Assembly: GCA_902810755.1 (NCBI GenBank)
Contig: CADDYT010000079.1
Location: forward strand, 1-26,969
Reading direction: 5' to 3'
DNA: 26,969 bases
Source: Chloroflexota bacterium
Lineage (GTDB): Bacteria > Chloroflexota > Ktedonobacteria > Ktedonobacterales > Ktedonobacteraceae
Part shown: positions 1-7,736 of the stretch, piece after piece
Numbering within the stretch: position 1 is the stretch's first letter
How the letters are laid out: each line of letters opens with the position of its first letter
Notes under the pieces: generated by a model
What the model saw: the letters and a program-made list of their open reading frames with translations, nothing else
Database searches by the model: none
Told to the model about the DNA's origin: nothing
Made by a program: the position numbers and the translations under genes

Positions 1-54
1 GCTGGCCTGTCTGCCGCTGGCCTGTCTGCCGCTGGCCTGTCTGCCGCTGGCCTG
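1..54. repeat. 15-bp tandem repeat at window edge
   Basis: Three exact copies of the unit GCTGGCCTGTCTGCC, followed by the first 9 bases of a fourth. The array begins at the first base of the window, so the true copy number is unknown. It lies downstream of the gdhA stop codon in a gap that continues out of the window. No spacer structure is present, so this is a minisatellite and not CRISPR. Confidence 0.9.
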
Positions 55-138
55 GGTACTCGGATGACCCGTTGCGGTGGCCTGCTGTGGCGGCGGGTAG
101 CCGACTGTGCGGCGTATGACCTGCCGTGCGACCGGTGG

Positions 139-170
139 CCCCTTGCGGACGGGGGTGGCCTGCGGGCGGC
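139..170. repeat. GC-rich intergenic repeat resembling the 6-kb MITE
   Basis: The stretch CCCCTTGCGG, then GGGTGGCCTGCGG, then CGGC matches the inner arm of the mobile element at 6115-6140, apart from a short extra ACGG-type insertion and one extra G. The whole gap 55-185 is rich in GGTGGCC and GGCGGC words and holds no convincing gene. I infer a degenerate member of the same dispersed repeat family. The similarity is by eye. Confidence 0.4.
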
Positions 171-185
171 GAGAGGGAATTTGAT

Positions 186-1439
186 TTACGGATACACGCC
201 GCGCAGTTCCGTTGCTTCGGCGACGCGGGCGACGGCCAGAAGGTAGGCGCCCATGCGCAGGTTCGTCTCCTGCTCGTCGGCTTTGGCCAGCACGGACTGG
301 AAGGCGCGGGTCATGATTGACTCCAGCCGGTTGTTGATCTCGTTTTCAGCCCAGAAGAAACGCTGCAGGTCCTGCACCCACTCGAAGTAGCTGACGGTGA
401 CGCCGCCCGCGTTGGCCAGGATGTCGGGAACGACCATGATGCCGCGTTCGTTGAAGATGCGGTCGGCCTCCGGCGTTGTCGGGCCGTTGGCCGCCTCGAT
501 AATCAACCGCGCCTGCACACGGGCGGCGTTTTTCTGCGTCAACTGGTTTTCCAGCGCCGCCGGCACCAGCACGTCGCAGGGCAGTTCCAGCAGTTCGGCG
601 TTGGTGATAGCCTCCGCCTCCGGGAAGCCGAGCAGCGTCCCATGCTCCTTCGAGTAGCGCAGGGCGTGCTGCACATTGATGCCCTTCGCGTTGTAGATGC
701 CGCCGCTGATATCGCTCAAGCCAACGACTTTGCAGCCCAGTTCGTGCAACATCCGGGCGGAGATACTGCCGACATTGCCAAATCCCTGCACCACCACCGA
801 ACATTCATCCGGCGCCATCCTGTTGTGCAGCATGGCTTCGCGCGTGATGATCTGCACGCCGCGCGCCGTCGCTTCCAGACGGCCCTCGCTGCCGCCAATT
901 GCCAGCGGCTTGCCCGTGACGACGGCGGGAACAGAGTAGCCGCGATGCATGGAGAAGGTATCCATCATCCAGGCCATGATCTGCGGGTTCGTGTTCATGT
1001 CCGGGGCGGGGATGTCGCTATCAGGCCCCATGAGGATGGAGATTTCGGTGGCATAGCGGCGCGTGAGCCGTTCGAGTTCGCCGCGTGAAAGCGCCTGCGG
1101 GTCGCAGATGACGCCGCCCTTCGCGCCTCCAAAGGGAATGCCGACGACCGCGCACTTCCACGTCATCCACATCGCCAGCGCCCGCACCTCATCGAGCGAG
1201 ACTTCCGGGCTGAAGCGCACTCCGCCTTTGGCCGGGCCACGATTGATGTTGTGCTGGACACGGTAGCCGGTAAACATCACTACGTCGCCGTTATCCATGC
1301 GTACCGGGAAATTCACCGTCAATTCGCGTTTGGGCTTGCGTAAAATAGCGCGCATCGCCTGTGATAAGCCGAGACGGTCGGCAGCTTCATCAAACTGGGC
1401 GACCGCCACTTCGTAGGGGTTAATAATGTCGACAGCCAT
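186..1439 (-). CDS. gdhA: Glu/Leu/Phe/Val dehydrogenase, probably glutamate dehydrogenase
   Basis: The 417-residue protein interconverts glutamate with 2-oxoglutarate and ammonia using NAD(P), in the cytoplasm. The N-terminal substrate domain carries GPAKGGVRF (68-76) and the IPFGGAKGGV block with the catalytic-type lysine near residue 107. PAPDMNT (145-151) supplies the conserved aspartate. The C-terminal Rossmann domain starts at VVVQGFGNVGS (about 216-226), and length is normal for the hexameric family. The start is supported by AAGGAGG a few bases upstream of ATG. The gene is separate from the upstream lipoprotein gene because a terminator lies between them. Leucine or phenylalanine dehydrogenase is less likely given overall length and motifs. 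Cofactor preference cannot be read from sequence. I see no clear promoter in the gap at 1440-1558. Confidence 0.93.
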   Translation of the reverse strand: MAVDIINPYEVAVAQFDEAADRLGLSQAMRAILRKPKRELTVNFPVRMDNGDVVMFTGYRVQHNINRGPAKGGVRFSPEVSLDEVRALAMWMTWKCAVVGIPFGGAKGGVICDPQALSRGELERLTRRYATEISILMGPDSDIPAPDMNTNPQIMAWMMDTFSMHRGYSVPAVVTGKPLAIGGSEGRLEATARGVQIITREAMLHNRMAPDECSVVVQGFGNVGSISARMLHELGCKVVGLSDISGGIYNAKGINVQHALRYSKEHGTLLGFPEAEAITNAELLELPCDVLVPAALENQLTQKNAARVQARLIIEAANGPTTPEADRIFNERGIMVVPDILANAGGVTVSYFEWVQDLQRFFWAENEINNRLESIMTRAFQSVLAKADEQETNLRMGAYLLAVARVAEATELRGVYP

Positions 1440-1558
1440 AACTAAGAACCTCCTTATGATGAGCCAATCAGCGGCTCCTTATGCAACAGTGCATAGACAG
1501 GCAACATCGCCTGCCACCTCAAAAGATACTCTTCTATCAATCAATCTGCATATGTGAC

Positions 1559-1584
1559 AAAAGCCCGCCCGAAGACGGGCGGGC
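1559..1584 (-). terminator. Intrinsic terminator after the lipoprotein gene
   Basis: There is a perfect 9-bp stem GCCCGCCCG with loop TCTT (minus-strand reading), followed directly by TTTTG. The T-run is on the minus-strand side only. This places it as the terminator of the substrate-binding protein transcript, upstream of gdhA. Confidence 0.85.
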
Positions 1585-1730
1585 CTGTATTGTGGTTGTT
1601 TATAGTATAGCACCAGACGACAGAGCTTTCAAGGCCAGTACCCTTGATCTTTTCGGGTTTTGATGGTACTCTTCCCCCGAAAAAGCAGCAAGAATCCGGC
1701 TCTTTCCTGACCTCCCGTTCGGCATTGAAA

Positions 1731-3383
1731 CTAGTGTGCCGAAAGGTAGACGCCGGACCAGTCACCGAAGTAGAGGCCGTTGCTGTTGAGCGTGATGCCA
1801 TGCACCCAGGACGGGATGATGGCCGCCATCGCCTGGTGGTCGAGCGGCAGCCAGCCAACATCGGTAATGGCGATCTGCTCGGCCTGATTGTAGAGGGCGA
1901 TACGCGCATCGCCGGTGGTCTGCTCGGCCTGCTTGATAAGCTGGTCAAACTGGGGATTGCTCCAGTCGCCGTTGTTGTTGGGCGCGCCCGTCGTCAGGTT
2001 GAGAGCCAGCCAGTCATAGGGGTCGGGGAAGTCCGCGCCCCACTGCGTAGAACCAAACTGGATGGCATGGTTGGCCGTCTCCTGGTTGTAGGCATTTAAC
2101 TCGACGGAATTGAGCTTCACCTGAATACCCAGCGCCGTCTGCCACATCTGTTGCAGGGCCGAAGCCTCACTCAGGGAAATCTGCGAGCTGGGATAGGAGA
2201 AGGTAATCGGCGGCACCTGGCTCACATCGGGATAGACGGAGAGCAGCAACTGCCGCGCCTTTGTCCTATCGTATGGGATGCCAGGATAATTGGGCTGGTA
2301 GCCGGGCATACCGGGCGGGATGATCGTCGGCGCAGGCGTCACCGTATCCTTGAAGATAGCATGCGCCAGCGTATTCTTATCGGTGGCGTAGGCAAACGCC
2401 TGGCGCACAGCAGTCTTATCAAACGGCGGCATCTTATTGTTGAAGAATAGCAGGTCTGTTTCCAGCAGCGAATGGCGGATAAAGCCGGGCATGTTCTTCG
2501 CCGTCTGTTGATCCTGCGCCGTGATATTCCAGACAAAGGCATACTGGCCCGCGCGGTAGGCATTGAAGGCGGTCGTCGGGTCGTTGACAAAGACCATATC
2601 CACCTCGCTCAGCCGCGTCTTCGCGCCGTAGTAGTGGGGGTTGGGAACCAGGATCATTTTGACGCTGTGATCCCACTCCTTAATCATGAAGGGGCCGGTG
2701 CCAATGCCATTGCCGGCGGCATGATTGACCCAGTTGGTCTGGCCATACTGGTTAATGATTTTCTCGTTGAGCGGATAGTAGAGCGAGTTGGTAAGAACCT
2801 CCAGGAAGTAAGGGGTGGGCTTCGTCAGCGTGATCTGCAAGGTCTGGGCATCAATCGCCTTAACACCCGCCAGCGTCCTCGTCTTGCCGCTGCTCACGGC
2901 ATCCGCGCCGACAATATTGGCCTCAAAGAACGAGGCGATGCCGGATTTTACCTCCGGGAGCAGCGCGCGCGTCAGGGTATAGACATAGGTTTGCGCGGTG
3001 ACGGGCGTACCATCGGAGAAGGTAATGCCTGGCTTGATATGGAAGGTGTAGACGGTATTGTTGTTGGAAATATCCCACGTGGCCTGATCTGGAATGACAT
3101 TCAAGTTGATATCGGACTTGACCAGGCCGCTGTAGACCATGCCGACGGCAATCGCTGAATTAGCATCTGGCCCCAGGGCAGGGTCAAGAAAACCGATATC
3201 CGTCGTTCCCACATTGGGGAAGGTCAGCACCTGTCTGGGCGCCTGCGTAGGGGAGCCATTGGCAGGCGTGTTGGTGCCGCCGCCGCATGCGGTCAGAACC
3301 AGCAGCAGCGCCGCAAAAAATAAGCACGCGGCTGGCCAGCGCCGTTTATACATAGACCATTGATAATTCACAAAAGGCCTCAC
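1731..3383 (-). CDS. ABC transporter substrate-binding lipoprotein, peptide (SBP_bac_5) family
   Basis: Up to 550 residues. The N-terminus has a basic n-region (YKRRW), a hydrophobic core and the lipobox LTAC with cysteine near 33, then a Gly/Thr/Asn/Pro-rich linker, as in lipid-anchored extracellular binding proteins of monoderm-like bacteria. The rest fits the DppA/OppA family: a peptide or nickel-type binding fold with the early segment ending in TYVYTLTRALLP and the late segment WGADFPDPYDWL. No permease or ATPase genes are adjacent, so it is an orphan in this window. The longest frame begins with GTG at 3383. GTG at 3371 and ATG at 3353 are also possible, and the ribosome-binding site does not decide between them. 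The substrate is unknown; oligopeptide is the family default. Confidence 0.88.
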   Translation of the reverse strand: MRPFVNYQWSMYKRRWPAACLFFAALLLVLTACGGGTNTPANGSPTQAPRQVLTFPNVGTTDIGFLDPALGPDANSAIAVGMVYSGLVKSDINLNVIPDQATWDISNNNTVYTFHIKPGITFSDGTPVTAQTYVYTLTRALLPEVKSGIASFFEANIVGADAVSSGKTRTLAGVKAIDAQTLQITLTKPTPYFLEVLTNSLYYPLNEKIINQYGQTNWVNHAAGNGIGTGPFMIKEWDHSVKMILVPNPHYYGAKTRLSEVDMVFVNDPTTAFNAYRAGQYAFVWNITAQDQQTAKNMPGFIRHSLLETDLLFFNNKMPPFDKTAVRQAFAYATDKNTLAHAIFKDTVTPAPTIIPPGMPGYQPNYPGIPYDRTKARQLLLSVYPDVSQVPPITFSYPSSQISLSEASALQQMWQTALGIQVKLNSVELNAYNQETANHAIQFGSTQWGADFPDPYDWLALNLTTGAPNNNGDWSNPQFDQLIKQAEQTTGDARIALYNQAEQIAITDVGWLPLDHQAMAAIIPSWVHGITLNSNGLYFGDWSGVYLSAH

Positions 3384-3427
3384 TTTCTGATACTATGGGA
3401 GAGAGGGAAGGTGTCCTCTGTAGCTGC

Positions 3428-3457
3428 ATTGTACTACTTTTCTGGAAGAGGAGGCAA
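3428..3457 (-). promoter_or_regulatory. Candidate sigma70 promoter for the lipoprotein gene
   Basis: On the minus strand, TTGCCT is followed by an 18-bp spacer and TACAAT. Transcription would start near 3421, about 40 bases before the earliest start codon. The match is fair (4/6 and 5/6). Confidence 0.5.
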
Positions 3458-3503
3458 GAACTTTTGGCCCCCGGAGGTTGCGGTTTTGGCTTGCCCGAAA
3501 GCG

Positions 3504-3533
3504 TAGACAAAAGGCCTCTTCAAAACGTATAAT
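3504..3533 (+). promoter_or_regulatory. Sigma70-type promoter for arginase
   Basis: TAGACA (3504-3509), an 18-bp spacer, then a perfect TATAAT (3528-3533). It lies about 50 bases upstream of the arginase start codon and points away from the divergent lipoprotein gene. Confidence 0.7.
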
Positions 3534-3583
3534 GAAGAGAAGATTATGAAAACTGTTCAATGGCGAACAGGAGGAAACGTTGT

Positions 3584-4471
3584 ATGCAAATTCGCGTGAT
3601 TGGCGCGCCTATGGACCTGGGGGCTGATCGGCGAGGGGTTGACATAGGGCCAAGTGCAATCCGCTATGCCGGGTTGAGCGACCAGCTTCGGCAAATGGGC
3701 TATACCGTTCTTGATGTTGGCAATGTTGTTATTCCCCAGCCAGAAAGCCAGCCCATCGGCAATAGCCGTGTCAAATACCTCGAACCCATCGTGCAGGTCG
3801 CGGGGGAGCTATCTGCGCTGGTGACAGCGGCGCTGGAGGCCGGTGAATTCCCACTCATTCTGGGCGGAGACCACAGCATCGCGCTGGGGTCGATCAGCGG
3901 CGTGTCTCGCGTGCATAAAGATGTGAGCGTCATCTGGGTCGACGCGCACGGTGATTTCAACACAGAAGAGACGACGCCTTCCGGCAATATTCACGGCATG
4001 GTGCTGGCCGCCCTCGCCGGGCTGGGCCAGAGCCAGCTGGTCAACTTCGGCGGCTGGGCACCGAAGATCGATGCCAGCAAGCTGGTGATTGTCGGCGCGC
4101 GCGCCCTCGACCCCGGCGAACAGGCGCTGCTGCGCAAACACCATATTCACGTCTTCACCATGTCAGAAATCGACGAGCAGGGCATGCACCGCGTGATGCA
4201 GCAGGCGCTGGAGATCACCAACGATAGCCCCATCCACCTGAGCCTCGATCTGGACGCGCTGGACCCGCAGGAGGCGCCGGGCGTCGGCACGCCGGTACGC
4301 GGCGGCCTCAGCTATCGCGAGGCGCACCTCGTCATGGAACACATCTGCGACTCCGGTCGGCTGATCTCCATGGATGTCGTCGAGGTCAACCCCCTGCTGG
4401 ATCACAAAAACGAAACTGCCTCGCTGGCCGTTGAACTGATACGTTCCGCTCTGGGGAAAAAAATTCTCTAG
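3584..4471 (+). CDS. rocF: Arginase
   Basis: Hydrolyses arginine to ornithine and urea; a cytoplasmic dimanganese enzyme of the ureohydrolase family. The arginase-type N-terminus [20 protein letters not shown] is present. Metal-binding blocks follow in order: [18 protein letters not shown] and SLDLDALDP. The [12 protein letters not shown] loop and a C-terminal [10 protein letters not shown]...[10 protein letters not shown] block distinguish it from agmatinase. I chose ATG at 3584 (295 residues) because AGGAGG sits at 3569-3574 with 9-base spacing. The in-frame ATG at 3560 would put this site inside the gene and has no site of its own. ilvE follows 121 bases downstream on the same strand and may be co-transcribed, since no terminator is seen between them. 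Confidence 0.93.
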   Translation: MQIRVIGAPMDLGADRRGVDIGPSAIRYAGLSDQLRQMGYTVLDVGNVVIPQPESQPIGNSRVKYLEPIVQVAGELSALVTAALEAGEFPLILGGDHSIALGSISGVSRVHKDVSVIWVDAHGDFNTEETTPSGNIHGMVLAALAGLGQSQLVNFGGWAPKIDASKLVIVGARALDPGEQALLRKHHIHVFTMSEIDEQGMHRVMQQALEITNDSPIHLSLDLDALDPQEAPGVGTPVRGGLSYREAHLVMEHICDSGRLISMDVVEVNPLLDHKNETASLAVELIRSALGKKIL

Positions 4472-4592
4472 TCTTGTAGGAGCAATGGCGTTCCGAAACC
4501 CTTTCGTACCTCTCATTCGTTCTACTTGAGGGGCAAGAAATCACAGAAGGAGGAAAAGGGAAGCAGCAACGGCGCTGCCGACCGCACACAAG

Positions 4593-5567
4593 ATGGATGC
4601 AAAAGAGCTTTTCATGAATGGCGAGTTTGTGCCAGCCGAGCAGGGCGTCGTCCCTGTACGAGCGCATGGCTTCGCCTATGGTACCGGCTGCTTCGAAGGC
4701 ATTCGAGGCTACTGGAACGAGGAACACCGGCAGGTCTACCTCTTCCGCCTGCGCGAACACTACGAGCGCCTGCTACGTTCGTGTAAAATCCTGCAAATCA
4801 AACTGCCCTACAGCGTCGATGACCTGATCGAGATCAGCATTGAGCTGGTGAGGCGCAATAACCAGCATCAGAATGTCTACCTGCGGCCCGTTGCCTACAA
4901 GGCCGATGAGACGCTGGGTGTGCGCCTGCATGGGCTGAAAGATCATTTTCTGATTACTTCCGAGCCGGTGGGAGACTATGTCGATACAGGCGGCCTGCGC
5001 ACCTGCGTCTCTTCCTGGCGCCGCATTGATGATAACGCCATTCCGGCGCGCGCCAAGATCATTGGCTCCTATGTCAATTCGGCCTTCGCCAAAAGCGAGG
5101 CGATGCAAAACGGCTTCGACGAAGCAATCATGCTCACCCACGACGGCCACGTCTCCGAGGGCAGCGCCGAGAACATTTTCCTGGTTTTCAACGGCGAACT
5201 GGTTACGCCTTCACCCACAGAAAACATTCTGCTCGGCGTGACCCGCGACACAATCATGAAGCTGGCGCAGCGCGAGTTGAGCCGCATCACGCGCGAGCGA
5301 CAGGTGGACCGCACGGAACTCTACGTGGCCGATGAAATCTTCCTCTGCGGCACCGGCGCGCAGATCGCCCCCGTCATCGAGGTCGACCATCGTCCTGTCG
5401 GCAATGGCCAGATCGGCCCCATCAGCGAGGCCATTCAGAACCTCTACTTCGAGGTGGTGCGTGGCCGCCGTCCGGAGTACCGCGCCGACTGGTGTACCCC
5501 CGTCTACACCGCCGTTCCCGGCGCCAACGAACAGCAAAACATCCCGCAGCATAGCGAAGTATCATAA
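4593..5567 (+). CDS. ilvE: Branched-chain amino acid aminotransferase
   Basis: A PLP-dependent class IV aminotransferase of 324 residues that transfers amino groups between glutamate and leucine, isoleucine or valine. Visible family marks are HGFAYGTGCFEGIRGY (25-40), the RAKIIGSY block whose lysine (about 155) should bind PLP, and the DGHVSEGSAENIF phosphate-binding block (184-196). The VTRDTIMKL and GTGAQIAPV segments also fit. It is slightly longer than the usual 300-310 residues, with a loose C-terminal tail after about 295. Translation start is a puzzle: a strong AAGGAGG lies about 40 bases upstream of the ATG, and no in-frame start codon follows it closely. ATG at 4614 has a weak site but would cut conserved N-terminal residues. 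D-amino-acid aminotransferase or ADC lyase is less likely. Confidence 0.9.
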   Translation: MDAKELFMNGEFVPAEQGVVPVRAHGFAYGTGCFEGIRGYWNEEHRQVYLFRLREHYERLLRSCKILQIKLPYSVDDLIEISIELVRRNNQHQNVYLRPVAYKADETLGVRLHGLKDHFLITSEPVGDYVDTGGLRTCVSSWRRIDDNAIPARAKIIGSYVNSAFAKSEAMQNGFDEAIMLTHDGHVSEGSAENIFLVFNGELVTPSPTENILLGVTRDTIMKLAQRELSRITRERQVDRTELYVADEIFLCGTGAQIAPVIEVDHRPVGNGQIGPISEAIQNLYFEVVRGRRPEYRADWCTPVYTAVPGANEQQNIPQHSEVS

Positions 5568-5644
5568 TGCAGCCATGAAAAATCGGCGCCATGTCTTTTT
5601 GCGCAGCGCAAAAAGACATGGCGCCGATTTTTCATGGCTGCATT
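5566..5644. terminator. 39-bp perfect palindrome, probable bidirectional terminator
   Basis: Bases 5566-5604 are the exact reverse complement of 5606-5644, centred on A5605. The palindrome starts within the ilvE stop codon. An inner stem closing with GGCGCC is followed by GATTTTTC on either strand, so both directions can form a hairpin plus T-run. It is far longer than a usual intrinsic terminator. Confidence 0.75.
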
Positions 5645-5658
5645 CCTTTCTGATGCGC

Positions 5659-5736
5659 TTAGAGGTCGGCCGTAGGGCCAATCTGACTTGCCCCTCCCGG
5701 CCAGGTAAAATCATAGATGTGCAGGCCCAGTTTCAT
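5659..5736 (-). pseudogene. N-terminal remnant of an LLM-class flavin-dependent oxidoreductase
   Basis: A 25-codon frame beginning MKLGLHIYDFTWPGG ends at a TAA. This is the characteristic start of luciferase-like monooxygenase (F420- or FMN-dependent) proteins, whose first beta strand and FTWPGG loop look like this; such proteins normally exceed 280 residues. A proper ribosome-binding site (AGGGGGT, 8 bases before ATG) is still present. The frame stops shortly before the 39-bp palindrome, so the remaining gene is gone. It lies directly downstream of the C-terminal half of a second LLM gene, which suggests a former tandem pair. Confidence 0.7.
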
Positions 5737-6001
5737 GTAGCATTACCCCCTTTTTATAGTGCTGGCATCATGCTTCACTGCGATCCAGCAAGTCAAGGAC
5801 TCCCGCGAACCACTCAACGCTGGCAATGGTGTTCGGAGTCAGCCAGAGTTGGACGTGGCCGAGGCCCTCCCGCGCGTAACCACGAAGCATGCGGGTGATC
5901 TCCTCATGCGAGATCGTGCCTGGCTGCCCGCTCCGGTCCTGTGCCATTGGAAGATTGATCACGATGGAAGCACTGCGACCGAGCGTGGTAGGGTCACGCC
6001 C

Positions 6002-6230
6002 CATAGGCGTTCACTTAAGCCCGTGCGAGCGCCAGGCAGGCCACCCGCAAGGGGTGGCCCTACTCTATACGGGGCTCCACAGGCGGCACGAACGCCGCGT
6101 CTCTCGTAGGGCCACCCCTTGCGGGTGGCCTGCGGCGGCCTTAAGTGAACGCCTATCGCTTCCCGGCAGGGGTTCCGCTCGGTTCAACCGGCGGCGGGTG
6201 GCCTGCGGCGGCCTTAAGTGAACGCCTATG
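6002..6230. mobile_element. 229-bp MITE-like element with 18-bp TIRs
   Basis: The ends are perfect inverted repeats: CATAGGCGTTCACTTAAG at 6002-6019 and its reverse complement at 6213-6230. Flanks carry an 11-bp direct duplication GGGTCACGCCC at 5991-6001 and 6231-6241. Removing the element and one duplication restores the reading frame of the interrupted gene. No transposase can be encoded, so it is non-autonomous. The right end is doubled: a 36-bp segment at 6121-6156 recurs exactly at 6194-6229. The family of its helper transposase is unknown. Confidence 0.85.
6036..6133. repeat. 28-bp perfect inverted repeat inside the MITE
   Basis: Bases 6036-6063 are the exact reverse complement of 6106-6133. 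Each arm itself contains a small hairpin (CCACCC / GGGTGG around a GCAAG-type loop). The arm sequence resembles the gap at 139-170, linking the element to other intergenic repeats. Confidence 0.85.
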
Positions 6231-6612
6231 GGGTCACGCCCAACGGAGAAACAGGCGGCATCGCCTGACGCCCGCAGCGGGACGATCTCCTCAGGCCGGT
6301 GCAGCGGCCCCTCAGCATTCCAGAGATCGGCGTAGGTTGCGGCGAGGCGCAGCATGCGCGGGCCTTTCGCGCCAATCATAATCGGCGGCCCGCCAGGCCG
6401 AGGTCCACACGGTCGCAGTTCGCAGTCCCGCGCCTGGTAGTATTTGCCCTCGAAGTCCACATGCCCTGTACGCAGCAACGGTACGGTGATCTGCAGCGCC
6501 TCCTCTTCGCGTTCCATCTGTTTCCTCAACTTGTCTGGATTGTATGTATACTTCTCCTCATTGGTGCGTTGCCTGCTGCTTTTGCCATGTGGCACTGCAA
6601 GAATGAAATAAG

Positions 6613-6680
6613 ATAGTGGGCATACAAAACGTACAAAAAGCGCCGGTCGGCGCTTTTTGTACGTTTTGTATGCCCACTAT
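6613..6680. terminator. 33-bp-arm palindrome ending the ribosomal operon
   Basis: Bases 6613-6645 pair perfectly with 6648-6680 around a GT centre. The inner part, AAAAAGCGCC...GGCGCTTTTT, is a textbook bidirectional intrinsic terminator. The outer 18 or so base pairs extend it well beyond what termination needs. It lies 23 bases past the rpsI stop codon and faces the truncated LLM gene on the same strand. Confidence 0.85.
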
Positions 6681-6703
6681 TCGACGTAACAAGGCGGCGC
6701 AGA

Positions 6704-7114
6704 TTAACGCTTGGTGTACTGCGGGGCCTTGCGGGCGCGCTTGAGGCCGGGCTTTTTGCGTTCCTTCATGCGCGGGTCGCGCGTGAGGAAACCGGCACGG
6801 CGCAGCGCGGGTTTCCATTCGGGGTTGACGCGCACGAGGGCGCGGGCAAGGGCGTGGCGAATGGCGCCGGCCTGTCCGCTGACGCCGCCGCCCAGCACTT
6901 TGATATTCATATCATAGGCATTGTTCAGTTCGAGCAGGCGCAGGGGAGCGTTGATGGTCGCCAGCAGGGCCTCGCGCTGCCCGAAGTAGGACTGCGCCTG
7001 TTTGCCGTTCACGGTCACGCTGCCCTCGCCGTTGGGATAGAGGCGCACACGGGCTACCGCCGTCTTGCGCCGCCCCATCCCGTAGTAGTACTCACCTTTG
7101 TTTGTATCGGCCAC
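6704..7114 (-). CDS. rpsI: Small-subunit ribosomal protein S9 (uS9)
   Basis: 136 residues and the last gene of the superoperon. It shows the family core YYYGMGRRKTAVARVRLYPNG near the N-terminus, GGGVSGQAGAIRHALARAL in the middle, and the C-terminal ...KERKKPGLKRARKAPQYTKR whose last Lys-Arg reaches toward the P-site tRNA. The start is GTG, chosen because GAGGAG precedes it with proper spacing and nothing upstream fits better. It follows rplM after 21 bases, the usual L13-S9 pair. Length is near normal with a short N-terminal extra of about 8 residues. Confidence 0.97.
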   Translation of the reverse strand: MADTNKGEYYYGMGRRKTAVARVRLYPNGEGSVTVNGKQAQSYFGQREALLATINAPLRLLELNNAYDMNIKVLGGGVSGQAGAIRHALARALVRVNPEWKPALRRAGFLTRDPRMKERKKPGLKRARKAPQYTKR

Positions 7115-7135
7115 GGTCGGTCTCCTCTTCCTTCT

Positions 7136-7654
7136 TTATTCTGTCGTCGCTTCAGCAGGCTGCTCCTGCGCTTGTTCAGCCTGTGCCTGGACCTGCTGCT
7201 TCTGTTTGAGCAGCGACTGCGGACCCGTCCAGGGAACGGGCTTCTGCGCCTGGTGCGGGTGATTCGGCCCGGCGTAGACCTTCAGGCGGGACATGATGCG
7301 CGCGCCCAGGCGGTTATGCATTACCATGCCGCGCACTGCGTGTTCGATGGCGCGCTCCGGGTGCTTGCCTTCGAGAACCTGGCGCAGCGTCTGCTGCTTC
7401 AAGCCGCCAGGGTACTGGCTGTGACGGTAATAGATCTTCTGATCCAGTCGGTTGCCCGTGACGGCGATCTTTTCTGCGTTAATCACAATCACAAAGTCAC
7501 CGCTTTGCAGGTGCGGCGTAAACGTTGGTTTATGTTTGCCGCGCAAAATCTGCGCGATCTGTGATGCCAGACGACCCAGAACCTGACCCTCGGCATCGAT
7601 GACGTACCAGGTGGGTTGCAGGTCAGCAGCCCTGGCGCTATATGTCTTTTTCAT
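7136..7654 (-). CDS. rplM: Large-subunit ribosomal protein L13 (uL13)
   Basis: 172 residues against about 145 in most bacteria. The core is clear: KTYSARAADLQPTWYVIDAE at the start, VLGRLASQIAQILRGKHKP, then NAEKIAVTGNR and the RGMVMHNRLGARIMSRLKVY block. After the conserved core (ending about residue 147) there is a 25-residue Gln/Ala/Glu-rich tail, one of several extra tails in this locus. ATG start with GGAG upstream. It is the partner of rpsI downstream. Confidence 0.97.
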   Translation of the reverse strand: MKKTYSARAADLQPTWYVIDAEGQVLGRLASQIAQILRGKHKPTFTPHLQSGDFVIVINAEKIAVTGNRLDQKIYYRHSQYPGGLKQQTLRQVLEGKHPERAIEHAVRGMVMHNRLGARIMSRLKVYAGPNHPHQAQKPVPWTGPQSLLKQKQQVQAQAEQAQEQPAEATTE

Positions 7655-7736
7655 CCTCGTTCTCCAGACGATTTTTGTGAGTTCTCTCTCTTCGCTTTAT
7701 ATGCATATTCCGCGCTTGACTTCCGCTCGCGCTTCG

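Larger units (their letters stand above)
5768..6517 (-). pseudogene. LLM-class oxidoreductase, 5' truncated and split by a MITE
   Basis: Two pieces of one protein are visible. The upstream piece (about 6231-6517) reads EEALQITVPLLR, then HVDFEGKYYQARDCELRP and GPPIMIGAKGPRMLRLAA, typical of the middle of F420-type LLM oxidoreductases. The downstream piece (5768-6001) reads VGRDPTTLGRSASIV and ends LDLLDRSEA before TGA. They join exactly at a GRDP that is duplicated on both sides of the inserted element, so the insertion created the split. The N-terminal third (about 120-130 residues including the flavin-binding start) is missing; 6518-6612 shows no matching sequence. Residual expression of either piece is possible but a working enzyme is not. 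Confidence 0.8.

Noticed and set aside
1..54. CRISPR array
   Set aside because: Units are 15 bp and directly adjacent, with no spacers and no cas genes nearby.
3560..3583. Upstream ATG of arginase (9 extra codons)
   Set aside because: The AGGAGG that serves the ATG at 3584 would lie inside this extension, and the extension does not match arginase N-termini.
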